Positions 44,900 to 56,273 of a DNA stretch of 64,000 bases are shown here, in pieces. The notes beneath the pieces were generated by a model, which saw only the letters and a list, made by a program, of their open reading frames with translations, was not told the DNA's origin and searched no databases. Source of the DNA: Nothopassalora personata (lineage: Eukaryota; Ascomycota; Dothideomycetes; Mycosphaerellales; Mycosphaerellaceae); NCBI GenBank assembly GCA_033816765.1, contig CM066293.1, forward strand, positions 2,914,001 to 2,978,000, in the 5' to 3' direction. The translations under genes and the position numbers were made by a program. Position 1 is the first letter of the stretch. Every line of letters starts with the position of its first letter.

Positions 44900-46247
44900 T
44901 TGATTTACTATAGTCCCTCCGAAAGTTGAACTTAGTAGGACGCGGATCGCCTTCTTTCCCTAGATACTACTAGTTGTTCGGGGCGAGGTATACGTAGCCC
45001 CGAGATATTAAGGACCTTATCGCCCTATAGTTACTAGCCTAGTGCTTCGAACTGCTATAGTTGTAGCAACAACTATCTATCGCTTTAGACTATTCGCGAT
45101 TCTACGATAGGGGACGCTATATTGCGTAAACCTACAGTTTAGTATCTAGGTCGTGCCTCTCCGGTTACATAGAGCGTTAATTCTCGCTCGGGTAGAAGGT
45201 ACCCGCGTCCGCGACGCGACCGCGCTAGTATGCACGTATACTCATTTTAGCTACCTTCTAGATAAGGTTATTATTAATAACAGTCCTAGAAGTAGCCTTC
45301 TTAAGCGTGTTAATCTTAGGCTTAAGGCGCGGCATTTGCTTTACGACTAAGCGGTGTAGCTAAGGTAAAGTAAGAGGAAAATCTATATATATAGCTTTCT
45401 ATCCCTCCTTACTATCTACGATACTAGTAGCTTCATCGAGGATTCTCTAAAAGTCCCTAAACTTCTTAGGTTGCTTTAGGTAAAACCCGTAAGCCTTATA
45501 GACCGCTTTCGCGACTCCCTCTAGTAATCCCTAAAGGAGGAGGCGACTCCGGGAGCTGTTATCTAAATCCTTAGGATCAATTAGGTCACTTAAGGATATA
45601 AATAGGCGGATAAATTCCTTTATATCTTATTCTTTAGGCCTCTTGCCTTACTGCGCCCTAACAATCTCCTTAAGATATTCCCGACTCCCTAACATCGAGT
45701 AGGCGTTAAACCTTAAGAACTCTAATAAGAACGCCCTCCTAAAACGTGCCTTATTAGTAAGCTACCTAGGCAGCCTTATAACTACGCGCCGGATAGTAGT
45801 TTCGCAATTGCGCTTAAACCTGCCCTAGAAATCATCCTTCTTAATAGATGCCCGAGGCGGATACTAGTCTATTAGGTCGCTAAACCGCTCCTAGAACTTA
45901 GTAGCATTAGTGCCATTAAAGAACGGATTCTTAGTACCTCCTAGAGGTGGAAAGCGAGGGCTAGCGTTTTCTATTACTACTACCAATCGTCTAAAGAGGG
46001 CAGTTATAGCATCCATTCCAATTATACTGTTCGTTCCTATACCTATACCTAATTTAGCGGCGCTAGTTCCGCTTCTCCCTTCCTTACTAGATTTAGGTGT
46101 TTCCCCTTCCTCCGATTCCTCTATCCCCTTATAAGGGACAGAATCCCTATAGACCCCTTCCATTTTCGTAGAGTTTATAGGCTGTTCGTAGCCTCTACCT
46201 ATGTTGGTAAAGGTGCTAAGTTTTTCTAGTAATGTAGCCGTATCCAT
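44900..46247 (-). pseudogene. Element C gag, RIP-mutated
   Basis: Starts at the ATG 46245-46247; the first 118 codons are open and the frame then breaks at a TAG that was probably TGG. Downstream the frame can be followed with TAG as Trp (about 45.9-45.6 kb), giving a capsid-like gag. I could not locate a zinc knuckle with certainty. It lies between the 5' LTR leader and the protease. Confidence 0.6.
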
Positions 46248-46552
46248 TGTTACGTAGTGCTTGCTTTAGAATGTACTAATACTAGTTGTTACTTAATAGG
46301 ACCTTATAACCGTAATTGTTACTAAATACCTTAGACCTTAAGTGTTTTCGACCTTAGTTAACCTTAACCGTGAACCTTGACCTTAAACCTTAACCTTGAA
46401 CCTTAACCTTGAACCTTAACCTTAAACCTTAACCTTAAGTAATAACCTTAACCGTGAACCTTGGACCTTAAACCGTGATTTTAACCTTATAAACTGGATG
46501 CTAATACGCTACCGGGTATACACTTAATACCCCCCCTTATTAACTACTAAAA
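46248..46552 (-). other. Leader of element C with CCTTAA/CCTTGA-type repeats
   Basis: Adjoins the 5' LTR. At 46,340-46,480 it holds imperfect hexamer-like repeats (AACCTT, GAACCTT). They resemble telomere repeats only superficially, are degenerate, and lie inside a transposon. The primer-binding site should be right after the LTR (TTTTAGTAG on the minus strand), but I cannot match it to a tRNA. Confidence 0.55.
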
Positions 46553-46946
46553 TAATGTCTACTAACTACCCTATGTAGGCCTATCTAAGTTGTGGTAGTG
46601 TAGAGCGGCGCTTATGTAAGCAGAGGTATTTGCCGGTCCCGGGACCGTAAAATCAGGTCACGTAACGAGTAGCGTAGTAGCCGGATAAAATAAGAGGATT
46701 AGCGGACCTAAACCCCTATACCCTCTACTCGAGAGGTATAAATTGAATTGTTGCCTTAATGCTACGCTTACAATGCTTAACTGCGTAGTATATATCTTAA
46801 TAGCTATACTAGTCCCGCTAGCTTACCTAAATATCTAATTAAACCTAAAATGAAATAGGGGTAAGTTAGACCTAAGGAACCCTTCCTCTAAACCTAAGGT
46901 TAACACAACTAAACCTAAGGTTAACACAACTAATCAGTCGTTAATA
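46553..46946 (-). repeat. 5' LTR of element C
   Basis: 394 bp. The GTAG at 46947-46950 is duplicated at 27143-27146. This shows that the whole block 27147-46946 sits as an insertion in the B' RT gene. Confidence 0.92.
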
Positions 46947-47999
46947 GTAGACTACGTAAATGTTATTAACTAAGCCGGTTATCGCCTTGTTAATATACCC
47001 TTAAAAGGTTACTAGTGCGTTAGTTAACCCGAACGGCATTACTAGGTACTCGTAGTGTCCGTATCGCGTGCGAAACGTAGTCTTCCACTTATCGCCTCGC
47101 TTAATAGGGATACGATAGTAGGCGTCCTTTAAATCAATTATAGTAAAGAACCTAGAACCTAATAGCCTATCTAGCGTCTCGCTAATTAGGGGCAGGGGGT
47201 ATCGGTTCTTTACTATAATCTTATTTAAGCCTCTATAGTCTATATAGAGCCTAAGGGTACCGTCTTTCTTTAGCACGAATAAGATAGGCGCACCCGCCTC
47301 GCTTACGGACCGCCTAATCCACCCCTTCTCTATTGCTTACGTAAGGTACTCCTTTAAGGCCTTTAGCTCAGTTAAGGACTAGTGGTATAGCGGCTTAAAA
47401 GGGGGTTTCTTTCCTTTAACGAGATTAATCGTATACTTAACCCCGTCGGGCATCTCGCGCTTCGCCTACTTATTAGGTACGTATATATCTCGGAAGTCTA
47501 CAAATTCTTTAGGCTACGAGGGGCCCTCTCCTTCGGGTACTACTATAGTAATAGCCCAAACACTTATCGTATAAACCTACTTTAAGCTCTCGAGATCCTT
47601 AAGGAACTCGCGTGCATTACGCTACTAGATCGTAGGCGTCTCTACACCGTAGTACTACTAGTTCTTATAATCGCTCTTTACGATCCGATTACGGTACCTC
47701 TAGGGTCTACCTAAAATTACTAATAGCCTACCTATAGGTACCGCGTAGTAGATAGCGTTACTTACGCGCTCTACTCCCGTATTATTAGCGAGTCGCAGCC
47801 GAACCGTAAAGGCGCCGTAGCAATACCCTAGGTTATACGTATACGACTCTAACTTCGGTAGCCTTACCCTATTAATAGGTTACATTCAATGTCGGAGTAC
47901 ATACTTATACGATACTAGGCTAAGATCCGTACAGTTATCTAGGAGAAACGTAGCCTCGCGAAAGCCCTTACGAGTCTCGACTACGCCTCGCAAGTGACG
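46947..47999 (-). pseudogene. B' pol 5' half: protease and N-terminal RT
   Basis: RIP-mutated, but a 91-codon RT stretch (47001-47276) is still open, with the [18 protein letters not shown] and [10 protein letters not shown] motifs of Ty3-type RT and ending MPFGLTNA. The gene stops at the residues before YLDD, where element C inserted; the continuation is at 27146. The protease stretch near 47.85-47.98 kb matches the palindrome spacer and continues beyond it. Confidence 0.85.
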
Positions 48000-48000
48000 C

Positions 48001-48297
48001 GCTAGACACGCATCTACTCGCCTTAAAGGGTCGACTTTAGGAAAACTCGGACTTAGGAGCGACCTACTTATAGTCCTCTACCTTTTCCCTAGTCGCTACG
48101 CTAGACACACGTCTACTCGCCTTAAAGGGTCGACTTTAGGAGAACTCGGACTTAGGAGCGACCTACTTATAGTCCTCTACCTTTTCCCTAGTCGCTACGC
48201 TAGATACATATCTACTCGCCTTAAAGGGTCGACTTTAGGAAAACTCGGACTTAGGAGCGACCTACTTCTAGTCCTCTACCTTTTCCCTAGTCGCTAC
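48001..48297 (-). repeat. 99 bp tandem repeat, three copies, in B'
   Basis: Units at 48001, 48100 and 48199. Same unit as at 19930 but RIP-mutated, and with one more copy. Confidence 0.9.
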
Positions 48298-49400
48298 CCT
48301 TCTTAGTTAGAGCCTTCGTAGCGTCTACCCTACGAACCGCTTACGCGTTACGGTCCTTCCATAGGTGCCTATTCGGGCAATCCGTCTTAATGTAACCCTT
48401 CTTATAGTATCTATAGTACTCCGCTTTAGTCCTATCGAAGGTTATAGACGATCCGCCGGCGTCCCGCTAGTAACTCGTACCCGGGTTGCGCGACGCCTAA
48501 CTATGCTTCTACTGCTTCGAGCTACGATCGCTTCGCCCTTAGTCGCCCTTAGTCTCTCGCCTACGGCGACTATACTACCCGCGGTCGTGCCCTCCGCTAC
48601 TACGCTCCGTGCTTTTAATACGCGAAGCTAGGATTACTAGTTCCTCTCTAGTTATTAGGATGTTATAAAACTTAACGATTGCGGACCGTAGGCTAGGCGT
48701 AAGCTTAGCGAGTATGTGCCGCACGCGTTGCGCCTCCGTATAGTCCCCTAACTAATCCTCTATAACATCTAGCTTAGTCGTAAACTAACGTACTGTCTAG
48801 TTATCCTTCTATTTCACCGCCTTATACTCTAACATTACGTTAAGTACGCGGTTTATAGGGTTACCGTATACGTCTCGATAGAACTCCTTAAAGTCCTAGT
48901 ATATATACCCTTTAAGGTTAAGGACGCTATAGTTAGCGTACTATCGCTTACTTGCCTCTCTACTTAGGTACATAACCCTATATAGGACCTTTAACTCGTT
49001 CGTCGCATACGTGCCGCCTAAGAGGGTAAAGATAAGAGAGAGCTCCCTTAGGAATACCCGCGCTTTCTTAATCGAGTCCCCTCTAAAAGGCGTAGGTTCT
49101 TTAAGACGTAAACGTATCGTATACGATACGACCGTGCCTCGAGCTACGATATTATCGTTAGTTACTATAGATAGAGGAGGGGGAGGGGGAGTAGGGGATA
49201 GTTCTCCGCCGGATTTGCCCTAAGGGTCCGCCGGCGGCACGCTTACGTCCCGTAAGATCTCTAACTGTTTAATCTCCCTCTATATCCCCTTCTCCTTAAC
49301 CTCTACCCGAAGGGCATCCCTCCTTACGACTAAGGCTACACGCCTCGCTTATTACTAGGCCCTAGGGCTTAGGGGAGCCGTAGGCGTAGCGCTACTATCG
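48298..49400 (-). pseudogene. B' gag, RIP-mutated
   Basis: Counterpart of 18870-19976 with nearly all CA/TG lost. It keeps the original 5' leader (49,380-49,454) in place of the Cys-rich ORF, showing what the central B copy has lost. Confidence 0.82.
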
Positions 49401-49442
49401 TCGTGTTCGGACTCTATAGCGTGTATAGATTATAACGAAGAG

Positions 49443-49451
49443 AAGAATTAG
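49443..49451 (-). other. Self-priming primer-binding site of B'
   Basis: On the minus strand CTAATTCTT, three bases after the LTR end. It pairs exactly with AAGAATTAG in the same LTR (minus strand, 49510-49518). Confidence 0.7.
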
Positions 49452-49454
49452 AAC

Positions 49455-49650
49455 TATTAAGGGATGTCGCAATATATAGCACGCCTACGACCTACTAGTC
49501 GTAGATAAACTAATTCTTGCCTTTTGTTTAAGACGCATCGCGCGTCGTAAGGTGTACGTATGCGTGTTACGTGCGGCTTAGTAGCCGGTCGCGACCGTAT
49601 GTTATATATAAGGCTACATATAAGGGTTAGCTACTAGGCTACCCCTTACA
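49455..49650 (-). repeat. 5' LTR of B', RIP-mutated
   Basis: 196 bp; TGTAAGGGG...CCCTTAATA on the minus strand. The flank at 49651 (ACTAC) does not match the flank of the 3' LTR at 23425-23429. Confidence 0.88.
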
Positions 49651-50269
49651 ACTACGGCGTTTAAAAAGGTAAACGGTATACCGTATTATATAAACGCTCG
49701 TACTTCGCCGGACTTCTCGGTCGTCGAAACAATAGCGGGTATAACGAAGAATAAGTTTCGAAAGTACGCGCGGTTTACGAGAGAGGACGTACGGGCGGAG
49801 GCGATACGGAGTTTCGAGGAAATTACGGATAAACAAGTAAACAATAGCGTAGATAGTATGCCCGGACGTCTAAAAGCGTGTTTAGATAACGAAGGTCAAA
49901 AGACGCAATACTAAACGTTGTTTGTTATCGTATTGTCGTTGTTTAAAGTACGGAGTGTCTAAAAATCTTAGTTTCCATTTTGCTGTCCGCAGGTTGGTAG
50001 AGTTGCATATAGTCAAGTGTACTTCCATGAACGGAATGAAAATTCGAAGAGCTCCGAGAATATAGTTTATCGGCGGTGCCCGGTGCCACTTCGCGCAACA
50101 CTTTCCATGCTGCTGGGATTGAACTCTCCACTCTATCGGAAAGTTGCGGCTTGCCGACAGCAGTGAGACCTACGCTGCACTATTTGTCGCGCTGGAATGG
50201 CTAGCTGTCAGCCCCTAAGCTTATCACTGAGCCTTCTCTCAACCTCACCCCCCGACCACCGCCAACACC
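49651..50269. other. Transition from RIP-mutated DNA to host DNA, no gene
   Basis: CA/TG poor up to about 49,960 (remnant repeat, unclassified); then normal base composition. The last 100 bases are the 5' flank of the RED-like gene. Confidence 0.6.
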
Positions 50270-51883
50270 ATGAATAACGCCGAGTTTCGCAAGTTCATCG
50301 CCTCGAAAGGCCAAGCTGAGGATGGCCTCCCGCCAGCTTCGACATCACGTGCGACTCCAGCACTAGGCGCGAAGAAGTCCAGTTTCGTGGGCATGACACC
50401 GCGCCCAGGCAAAGCGGTAGGGGGAAACGATTTTGCACGGCAAGTGAGAGAGCAGCATGCGGCGCTGAAGCCTACGAGGAAGTTCAGATCCTCTGCACCG
50501 AAGGGGACTAAGCTCACCGCCGGATACACCGATCGAGCAAAAGCGCGGCAGGAGGCCGAGGACGATGAAGACGACAAGGCGAAGCGTATCAAGGCGCTGG
50601 AGGAGCAGGTCAAATTGGGACAGCTGGAGCAAGAGACGTTTGAGAAACTGAGAGATCAGATTATTGGCGATGATGCAAGTGCGTCGTATCTTGTGAAAGG
50701 GTTGGACAGGAGGTTACTTGAGCGGACGAGGCGCGGTGAGGATGTGCTGGGGTTGAAGGGTGGTGAGAGTGGTGAGGCGCCGCCTGATGTTGATGACGAG
50801 CTGGAGAAGCTGGGCGAGCAGGAGGTTGAGGTGGCCAAGAAAGCGAAGGCTGAGAAGAAGGGGATTAAGGCACCCGCTCAGGTTGCGGGCGTGAAGAGAT
50901 CGAGGGATGAGATTATGGCTGAGCTGAAGGCACAAAGAAAGGCGGCGCAAGCCGCGAAGCAGGCGACTGCACCTACGTTGGACAGCAGGTGGAAGAAGAT
51001 CGGAGCAGATAGCAAGCCAAAGATCGAGATTGACCACAAGGGACGTGAGGTGTTGATTACGGTCGATGAGAATGGCAATGTGAAAAAGAAGGTGCGCAAA
51101 GTCGCAGAGCCAGAAAAGGCTGTTGCGAACATGCCAGATACGAGCAAGCCAGGCTTGGGCGCGGACGTTGCAGTGCCGGAGGCAAAGAAGCCGGAGCAGG
51201 AAGAAGAAGATGACGATGATGATATCTTTGCGGGCGTCGGCACAGAGTACAACCCCTTGGGCGACATGGACGAGGATGACGAGGATGATACCGACGAAGA
51301 ACAGGCCAGGCCAGTGACGGAGAAAGCACCCGCTGCAAGCAACGATGACCCAGGCTCGGAATCCGGAGCAGCGAGTGACGATGAACAAGCGACTAGGCAA
51401 GCCGCACGTATTCAAGCAGCTGCATCGGACGGGCCACGAAACTACTTTGGAGGCAAGGCGAGCGCAGAAGAAGAAGCAGAGCAAGACCGCTTCAAAGGCG
51501 TGCAGAACGTCATTGCCAAAGCTGCCAAACTTGGCACCACGGCTCCAGAAGACGACCGCAGAGAGGACGAGACAGACGCAGACCACAAAGCCCGACTGGC
51601 CAAGCGTGCGAAGATGCTCGCCAACCAAGACCGAGATATGGAAGATATGGATATGGGCTTCGGTGGAAGTCGTGGAGAGGACGAAGAAGATTTGGGCGAG
51701 GACAGGAAGATCAAGCTATCAGAGTGGAAGGGTAAAGCCGGATATGACGACGAAGATGATGCTGAAGGTGGCCTCAAGGGCGATGGCAAGAAGAAGCGGA
51801 AGCCGAAGAAGAGAAAGGGTGATGCGAACAGCATGTCCGACATCATGAGGGTCATTGAGGGACGGAAAGGAGCAAGCAAATGA
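50270..51883 (+). CDS. RED-like (IK/SMU2-type) pre-mRNA splicing protein
   Basis: A 537-residue ORF without introns, starting at ATG 50270. The N-terminal RED region covers about 60-160: YTDRAKARQE, then the strongly conserved-looking IIGDDASASYLVKGLD near 136-151. RED proteins work with SMU1 in the spliceosomal B complex, in the nucleus. The middle is Lys/Glu-rich and probably coiled, then Asp/Glu-rich acidic runs (about 310-345). The C-terminus is basic (KKKRKPKKRKGD) and ends with an MSDIMRVIEGRK-like segment. The gene is not RIP-mutated and starts about 300 bases from the repeat boundary. The call rests on the N-terminal domain; the exact orthologue name is not asserted. Confidence 0.85.
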   Translation: MNNAEFRKFIASKGQAEDGLPPASTSRATPALGAKKSSFVGMTPRPGKAVGGNDFARQVREQHAALKPTRKFRSSAPKGTKLTAGYTDRAKARQEAEDDEDDKAKRIKALEEQVKLGQLEQETFEKLRDQIIGDDASASYLVKGLDRRLLERTRRGEDVLGLKGGESGEAPPDVDDELEKLGEQEVEVAKKAKAEKKGIKAPAQVAGVKRSRDEIMAELKAQRKAAQAAKQATAPTLDSRWKKIGADSKPKIEIDHKGREVLITVDENGNVKKKVRKVAEPEKAVANMPDTSKPGLGADVAVPEAKKPEQEEEDDDDDIFAGVGTEYNPLGDMDEDDEDDTDEEQARPVTEKAPAASNDDPGSESGAASDDEQATRQAARIQAAASDGPRNYFGGKASAEEEAEQDRFKGVQNVIAKAAKLGTTAPEDDRREDETDADHKARLAKRAKMLANQDRDMEDMDMGFGGSRGEDEEDLGEDRKIKLSEWKGKAGYDDEDDAEGGLKGDGKKKRKPKKRKGDANSMSDIMRVIEGRKGASK

Positions 51884-52574
51884 ATTACCTGACTTTTCAA
51901 CACCCAGATATCGAAAGGAGCACTATTCTGACCTGCCAGTAGGTCTTGACCTCGAACAACACCGCTAAGCACTACATCACGTGACCTGTACATCAAGATT
52001 GCAATGTACCGCCGTATGTTCTCTCCGTCGCATTCAGGTTTCAGAGACGAATCCAGCGACGCGACCACTCTCCGCGTCGTGGCACTTCCCATTGTGTTGT
52101 TGCTGGCCAGGCAGCTTGACCGAAGACCGGGCACACATCATGCTTCCAAGCGCCAGGTTTTAGCGCCCTCGGCGCCAACGTGCTAGCACATAAACAGGCC
52201 AACCACTCCACAAAATCTACATAAGATCTCGATCCAACCCAAAAATCTTCTTGAAACTGCCGCGACTTCGGCATTGAGTGGACGAGACTCCACAATTGCT
52301 TAAGAAACTCCTTGGCGAACATGCAACTAGAGAGAAGCTTATGTTTCATGATATCTTGAGGTTGGAGGTCAAGTATAGTATGTTGTCGAGACCGACTGCG
52401 CCGCAGACAAAGCATACGCGCTGGACTTGACCGGCTGGCTCTTTTATATGCTCGATAGCAATACGAGAGGTAGGATCTCAGTCTCCCAGTTCTGTTCATC
52501 ACTCAGGTTTGAATTCTTACTCACCTCTTGCGCCACGACTGCACCACATCACTACCACCACAGCATAGCATAGC
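51884..52574. other. Intergenic, no gene seen
   Basis: Normal host composition. A small tandem GCATA (52,563-52,574) immediately precedes the next start codon. Confidence 0.6.
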
Positions 52575-53340
52575 ATGGCAATCTTCGCCCTCCCCCACAA
52601 CCTCCGAGTCTCGCTCTACCTAGTGGATCCAGCAGTCCGCGGCATAGCAGCGCGATCAGAACCTTCTGCAGCAGTAAACGCCACAACATCCGACACAACA
52701 TCAACCTGCCCGGACATACCTCCGTCGATCCCATCGAGCCGAATTCTCCTCCCCAGGACACCCTTCATCATAATTCTCACACTCCTATCTCTCACGACCT
52801 TCCTCTCATTACTCGCCCTCTCCCTCCTCCTCTACCGACAGTTCTCCCGCGCCCGTCAATTGGAGCGTGCAAAGCAATGGGGACGGCAGAGTAAATTCTA
52901 CGAGAGTCGAGGGAAGAGAATAAGTTTGATGCGGACGGTACGTTTCCCCAATACGCCTGGCAGTTCATCTCGCAACCTTAATCCCGCTGCTCCTTCATAA
53001 GCATCTTATCCCTGGCAAGCCACTATCCCTCACAAACCTTGCTCTCTCCCAACCCCCAGAACCCTTGCTAACTCCCACCCAGGAAGTCGACGACTCTTTC
53101 TCCCGCCAGTACTCAGGAGTTCTCACGACCGTGGTCGAGAACCCTGAGATGGGCAGTGATAGTCCTGTGGAGATGTGCGAGAGGGACTCGCCGAGAATTT
53201 GGGAAGTTGGGAGTGAGACTGTGAGGTATGAGAGAGTCAAGGAAGAGGGGAGGGTGATGGAGGAGAAGAAAGGGAAAGTTGGAGCAAGAGGAAGTTTGTT
53301 CTTTTGTAGGGATTTGGGAGTTTGGATGCCGAAGAGGTGA
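52575..53340 (+). CDS. Small single-span membrane protein, unknown (two exons)
   Basis: Exon 1 is 52575-52937; the 145 nt intron 52938-53082 has a GTACGT donor, GCTAAC branch site and CAG acceptor; exon 2 is 53083-53340. Both splice ends are in phase 0, giving 206 residues. One hydrophobic helix lies at about 64-87, followed by a basic stretch (RQFSRARQLERAK), which suggests the C-terminus faces the cytosol. The N-terminal part is Ser/Thr/Pro-rich. The C-terminal half is acidic then basic. I do not recognise the family; small fungal proteins of this design are common and mostly uncharacterised. Unspliced, the first exon would stop at 53000. Confidence 0.6.
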
Positions 53341-56273
53341 GTTGCCGTGAGGTCGGACACCTGGGCTGCATGAGACAGGTCTGGATTTCTTGATCAACGA
53401 GTGGCGCTGTAAGCAACGAGTGGCGCTGTAAGGGAAGCAGGTCGTTCGACATTGCGACAATCGATAAAGCCTTGTCCCGCACACATATCCTGCCATCCAG
53501 GTCCGGCAACTGCATGCCGTCCGAATATGGAGAAAGTTGCGCTCATCGCCCCCTCACTCGGTGTCGAAGCAGCTTCTATATCAGACTGGCGATCATCTAG
53601 CTCCGTCCGGGTAGGCTGTACGAATTGACGACGAGCATCCTCTGACACCATCGGGCGTCGCAGAATGACAACTTGTCTCCCAACATGCCGCAGCCCTTAG
53701 CAAGAACATCATCACCACTTGGCTGGCCACTTCTCCGCAACCCGGCCACTACCACATCCTCGCGGTTCTGCGTATTAGTTCTGGTCACGCTCGGCGTAGC
53801 CGGACCGAGATTGACTCACATGGGCTAGGTACATCGGATCAACATCCACTTCCCCGAATATATGCGGTTTGGGCAAGGAGCGACGTGGGAGCGCAAAGGC
53901 TTTACTGTAGTCTCGATCGCGCGAGCAATCGAGCGGGTTGCAGACCTACTGTACGTCGATAGTCATGTGCGTCGAAAATGAGGAGAAGTTGCTGGCCACC
54001 ACTTGCAGCGATACGATTTGCGAGTCCTTGGATTGGGCGGTGTGATTGCAGCTATTGATCAACCTTGCCGTCTAGTACATAGTCCAGGCCTGATGAGTGA
54101 GTGAGCACTACAGCTATAGCATACTGGACTTCGGGACCTAATAATGCTTGGATGCTGGGCTAGATCGTTGTCTCAGTCGATGCGGGAAATCTGACCGGCA
54201 CTCTGCGCATCGGCGCCATGGCCATGAGCACTAACCAGGATGGCATGGACTGGTTATACCCTGGCAGATGCCCCCGTACTATTTCGTCACCGTCACATCT
54301 TCCTCTTCCACGGGATTCGGCGGCAGTCAGTGTCACCACATACTTAGGGCTGCGCCGAGTTGCCGGCCGGGACGGGGTCCAACATCACGCGCGTGTCGGT
54401 TTCGGCAGGATGTCGGGTTCGGCAGCATGTCGGTCTCCGTTCTTCGACTTGGTCTTCCCTGCTTCTGGGCTCTACATACAGACCCGTGCCACGATCATAT
54501 CACGTACTTCTCAGATCTGGTGACAACGGATTTCCTCATCAAGCTGCGGTTGGGTCACATCAGGACTTCAGCATCAAAGTGCAAGATTGGCACCAAAATG
54601 CTCGTACAGTACGCCATGGTCGCACGGCGGGAAATCACTTGTCTACAACGACTGTAGGCCGAGAGTCATTCGATCTAGCAGAATCGCAACTTTGGTGGTC
54701 TCCTCCCAGTTTCCGGCTAGCGCGTTTGCAGAATATCTGCGCGATATGCTCATGTGCTTGGTACGGAGCTCTGTCCGCATACTTGGCGTGCATAGTCGTT
54801 CGCGATGGTGGAAACGATGGTGCATGATAGCGGAGCTTTGCAACGACGGCCTGTGTCTTGATCCTAGACGGCCCATGGGTTTGAAGGCGGTGACAGATTC
54901 CATATTAACCAGCGACCACTTCCATGTCGATGCTGCACGAGTACCGAAGCGTCAAATTAGCAACGAATGTCGGCGCCTATCCCTGACGCACGACCTGAGC
55001 TCCCCAGACAGCTGACGAGGCAGCCAAGCACGCCAAGGCAGCGCTTCCCCTCGACGGCACGACCCGCGTGCTAAATCCTCCGTCCATCGCTGCACCACCT
55101 CATCTCCTCACTCTCTCCCAACAAGTGACGCCCTGCTCACCAGCCTGAAATCCCATCGCGACGTCGGTGGAACATCGTGGCTGCCACTGCCCACCGAGCA
55201 ATTCGCGAAGCTTTCAGCCTACGGTGGTCCAACCCCGACGCCATGGTTGCAGCCCAGCTTCCACAAGCGAGACAACCCTTCCGCATCATTCCTACCACAC
55301 TACGAACAATAGTCTTGATAGCTTTGCCTTCTTCCGGTCAATGCCTCCCAAGTGATTGTTTCCTGGACCTTTGTGTCGTGGCGTTTGCATTAGCATGGTC
55401 CGCTCGGTTCTACCAAGTTGTTGGGAAAGGCAAGCAACTTGCTGCGGCAGAAACCTAACTGTGACTACCTCTTGTTCCTGCCGCGGCCCTGTGTGCTTCG
55501 CCTACGTTGGAGGGCGATAAGCCGTGAGCTGTCCAAGCTATGATCGTAAGGCGCAGTATTGGATCAAGATACAACCTACTGCGGGATATTGATTAGCAAT
55601 TGCGCACTACATACTGTACACAGATGATGCTTCGCGCGGACCAAAGATACGGCCATTCTCATCATGATTCCGCGAATGCCTCATCGTAACAACGGTCCGT
55701 CATCCTCCTTCCACCATAGTAGTAGCTACAAAAGTAATAACCAAGCCGCCCAGACAATGGCCGGTGATGGCCGTGGTATAGTGCGCGAAATATGCTTTAC
55801 AAACAGAAGCGATTGTACGCTTTGCCTCCCATAGATGCTGAAGTTCCCATCCCGAATGGACAATGTACAATGCTGCCGATCTCGACGCCGTAATGCTCAT
55901 GCTAACGCTGTAAAAGATAAAGTATCTCTCCCTGGTAAGATATCCGGATCAATATCGTGACCTCTATCGTTAGGTCGGTCGATATGCAATGGCGATGCAG
56001 TCAAAGCGCCTCTTCCTGTACGTGGTGCTGCCTCGTGTCCAGTTGATCGTCATTTTGATGTCGCGAGGCTCAAGGCTCGCATAATCGAGACATGGTGCCG
56101 CGGTTCGTGGTATGCAGCAGTTGATGCCGGTCTTTGTGGGTTGCACAGCGATGCAGATGAGCATTCGCTGTACAGGCGACCAAATATATGGCGGTGAACC
56201 ATCGTGCAGGAGCAGTGTTGCTCCCATGTTGATGCACGCGAAGAGAATGCATGCCAGTCTCCGTGTCACAGAT
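53341..56273. other. Long host stretch without a supported gene
   Basis: Several overlapping frames of 80-155 codons occur near 54.2-55.0 kb on the plus strand, but none shows a family motif or consistent splice sites. It could be a decayed gene or non-coding. The last part is the 3' flank of the transcription factor gene. Confidence 0.5.

Noticed and set aside
46340..46480. Telomere-like CCTTAA/CCTTGA repeats
   Set aside because: Degenerate, not the TTAGGG unit of filamentous ascomycetes, and located in the leader of element C.
54218..55015. Overlapping plus-strand frames of 100-155 codons
   Set aside because: No shared domain, no consistent splice sites, and overlapping in all three frames, as chance ORFs in GC-rich DNA do.
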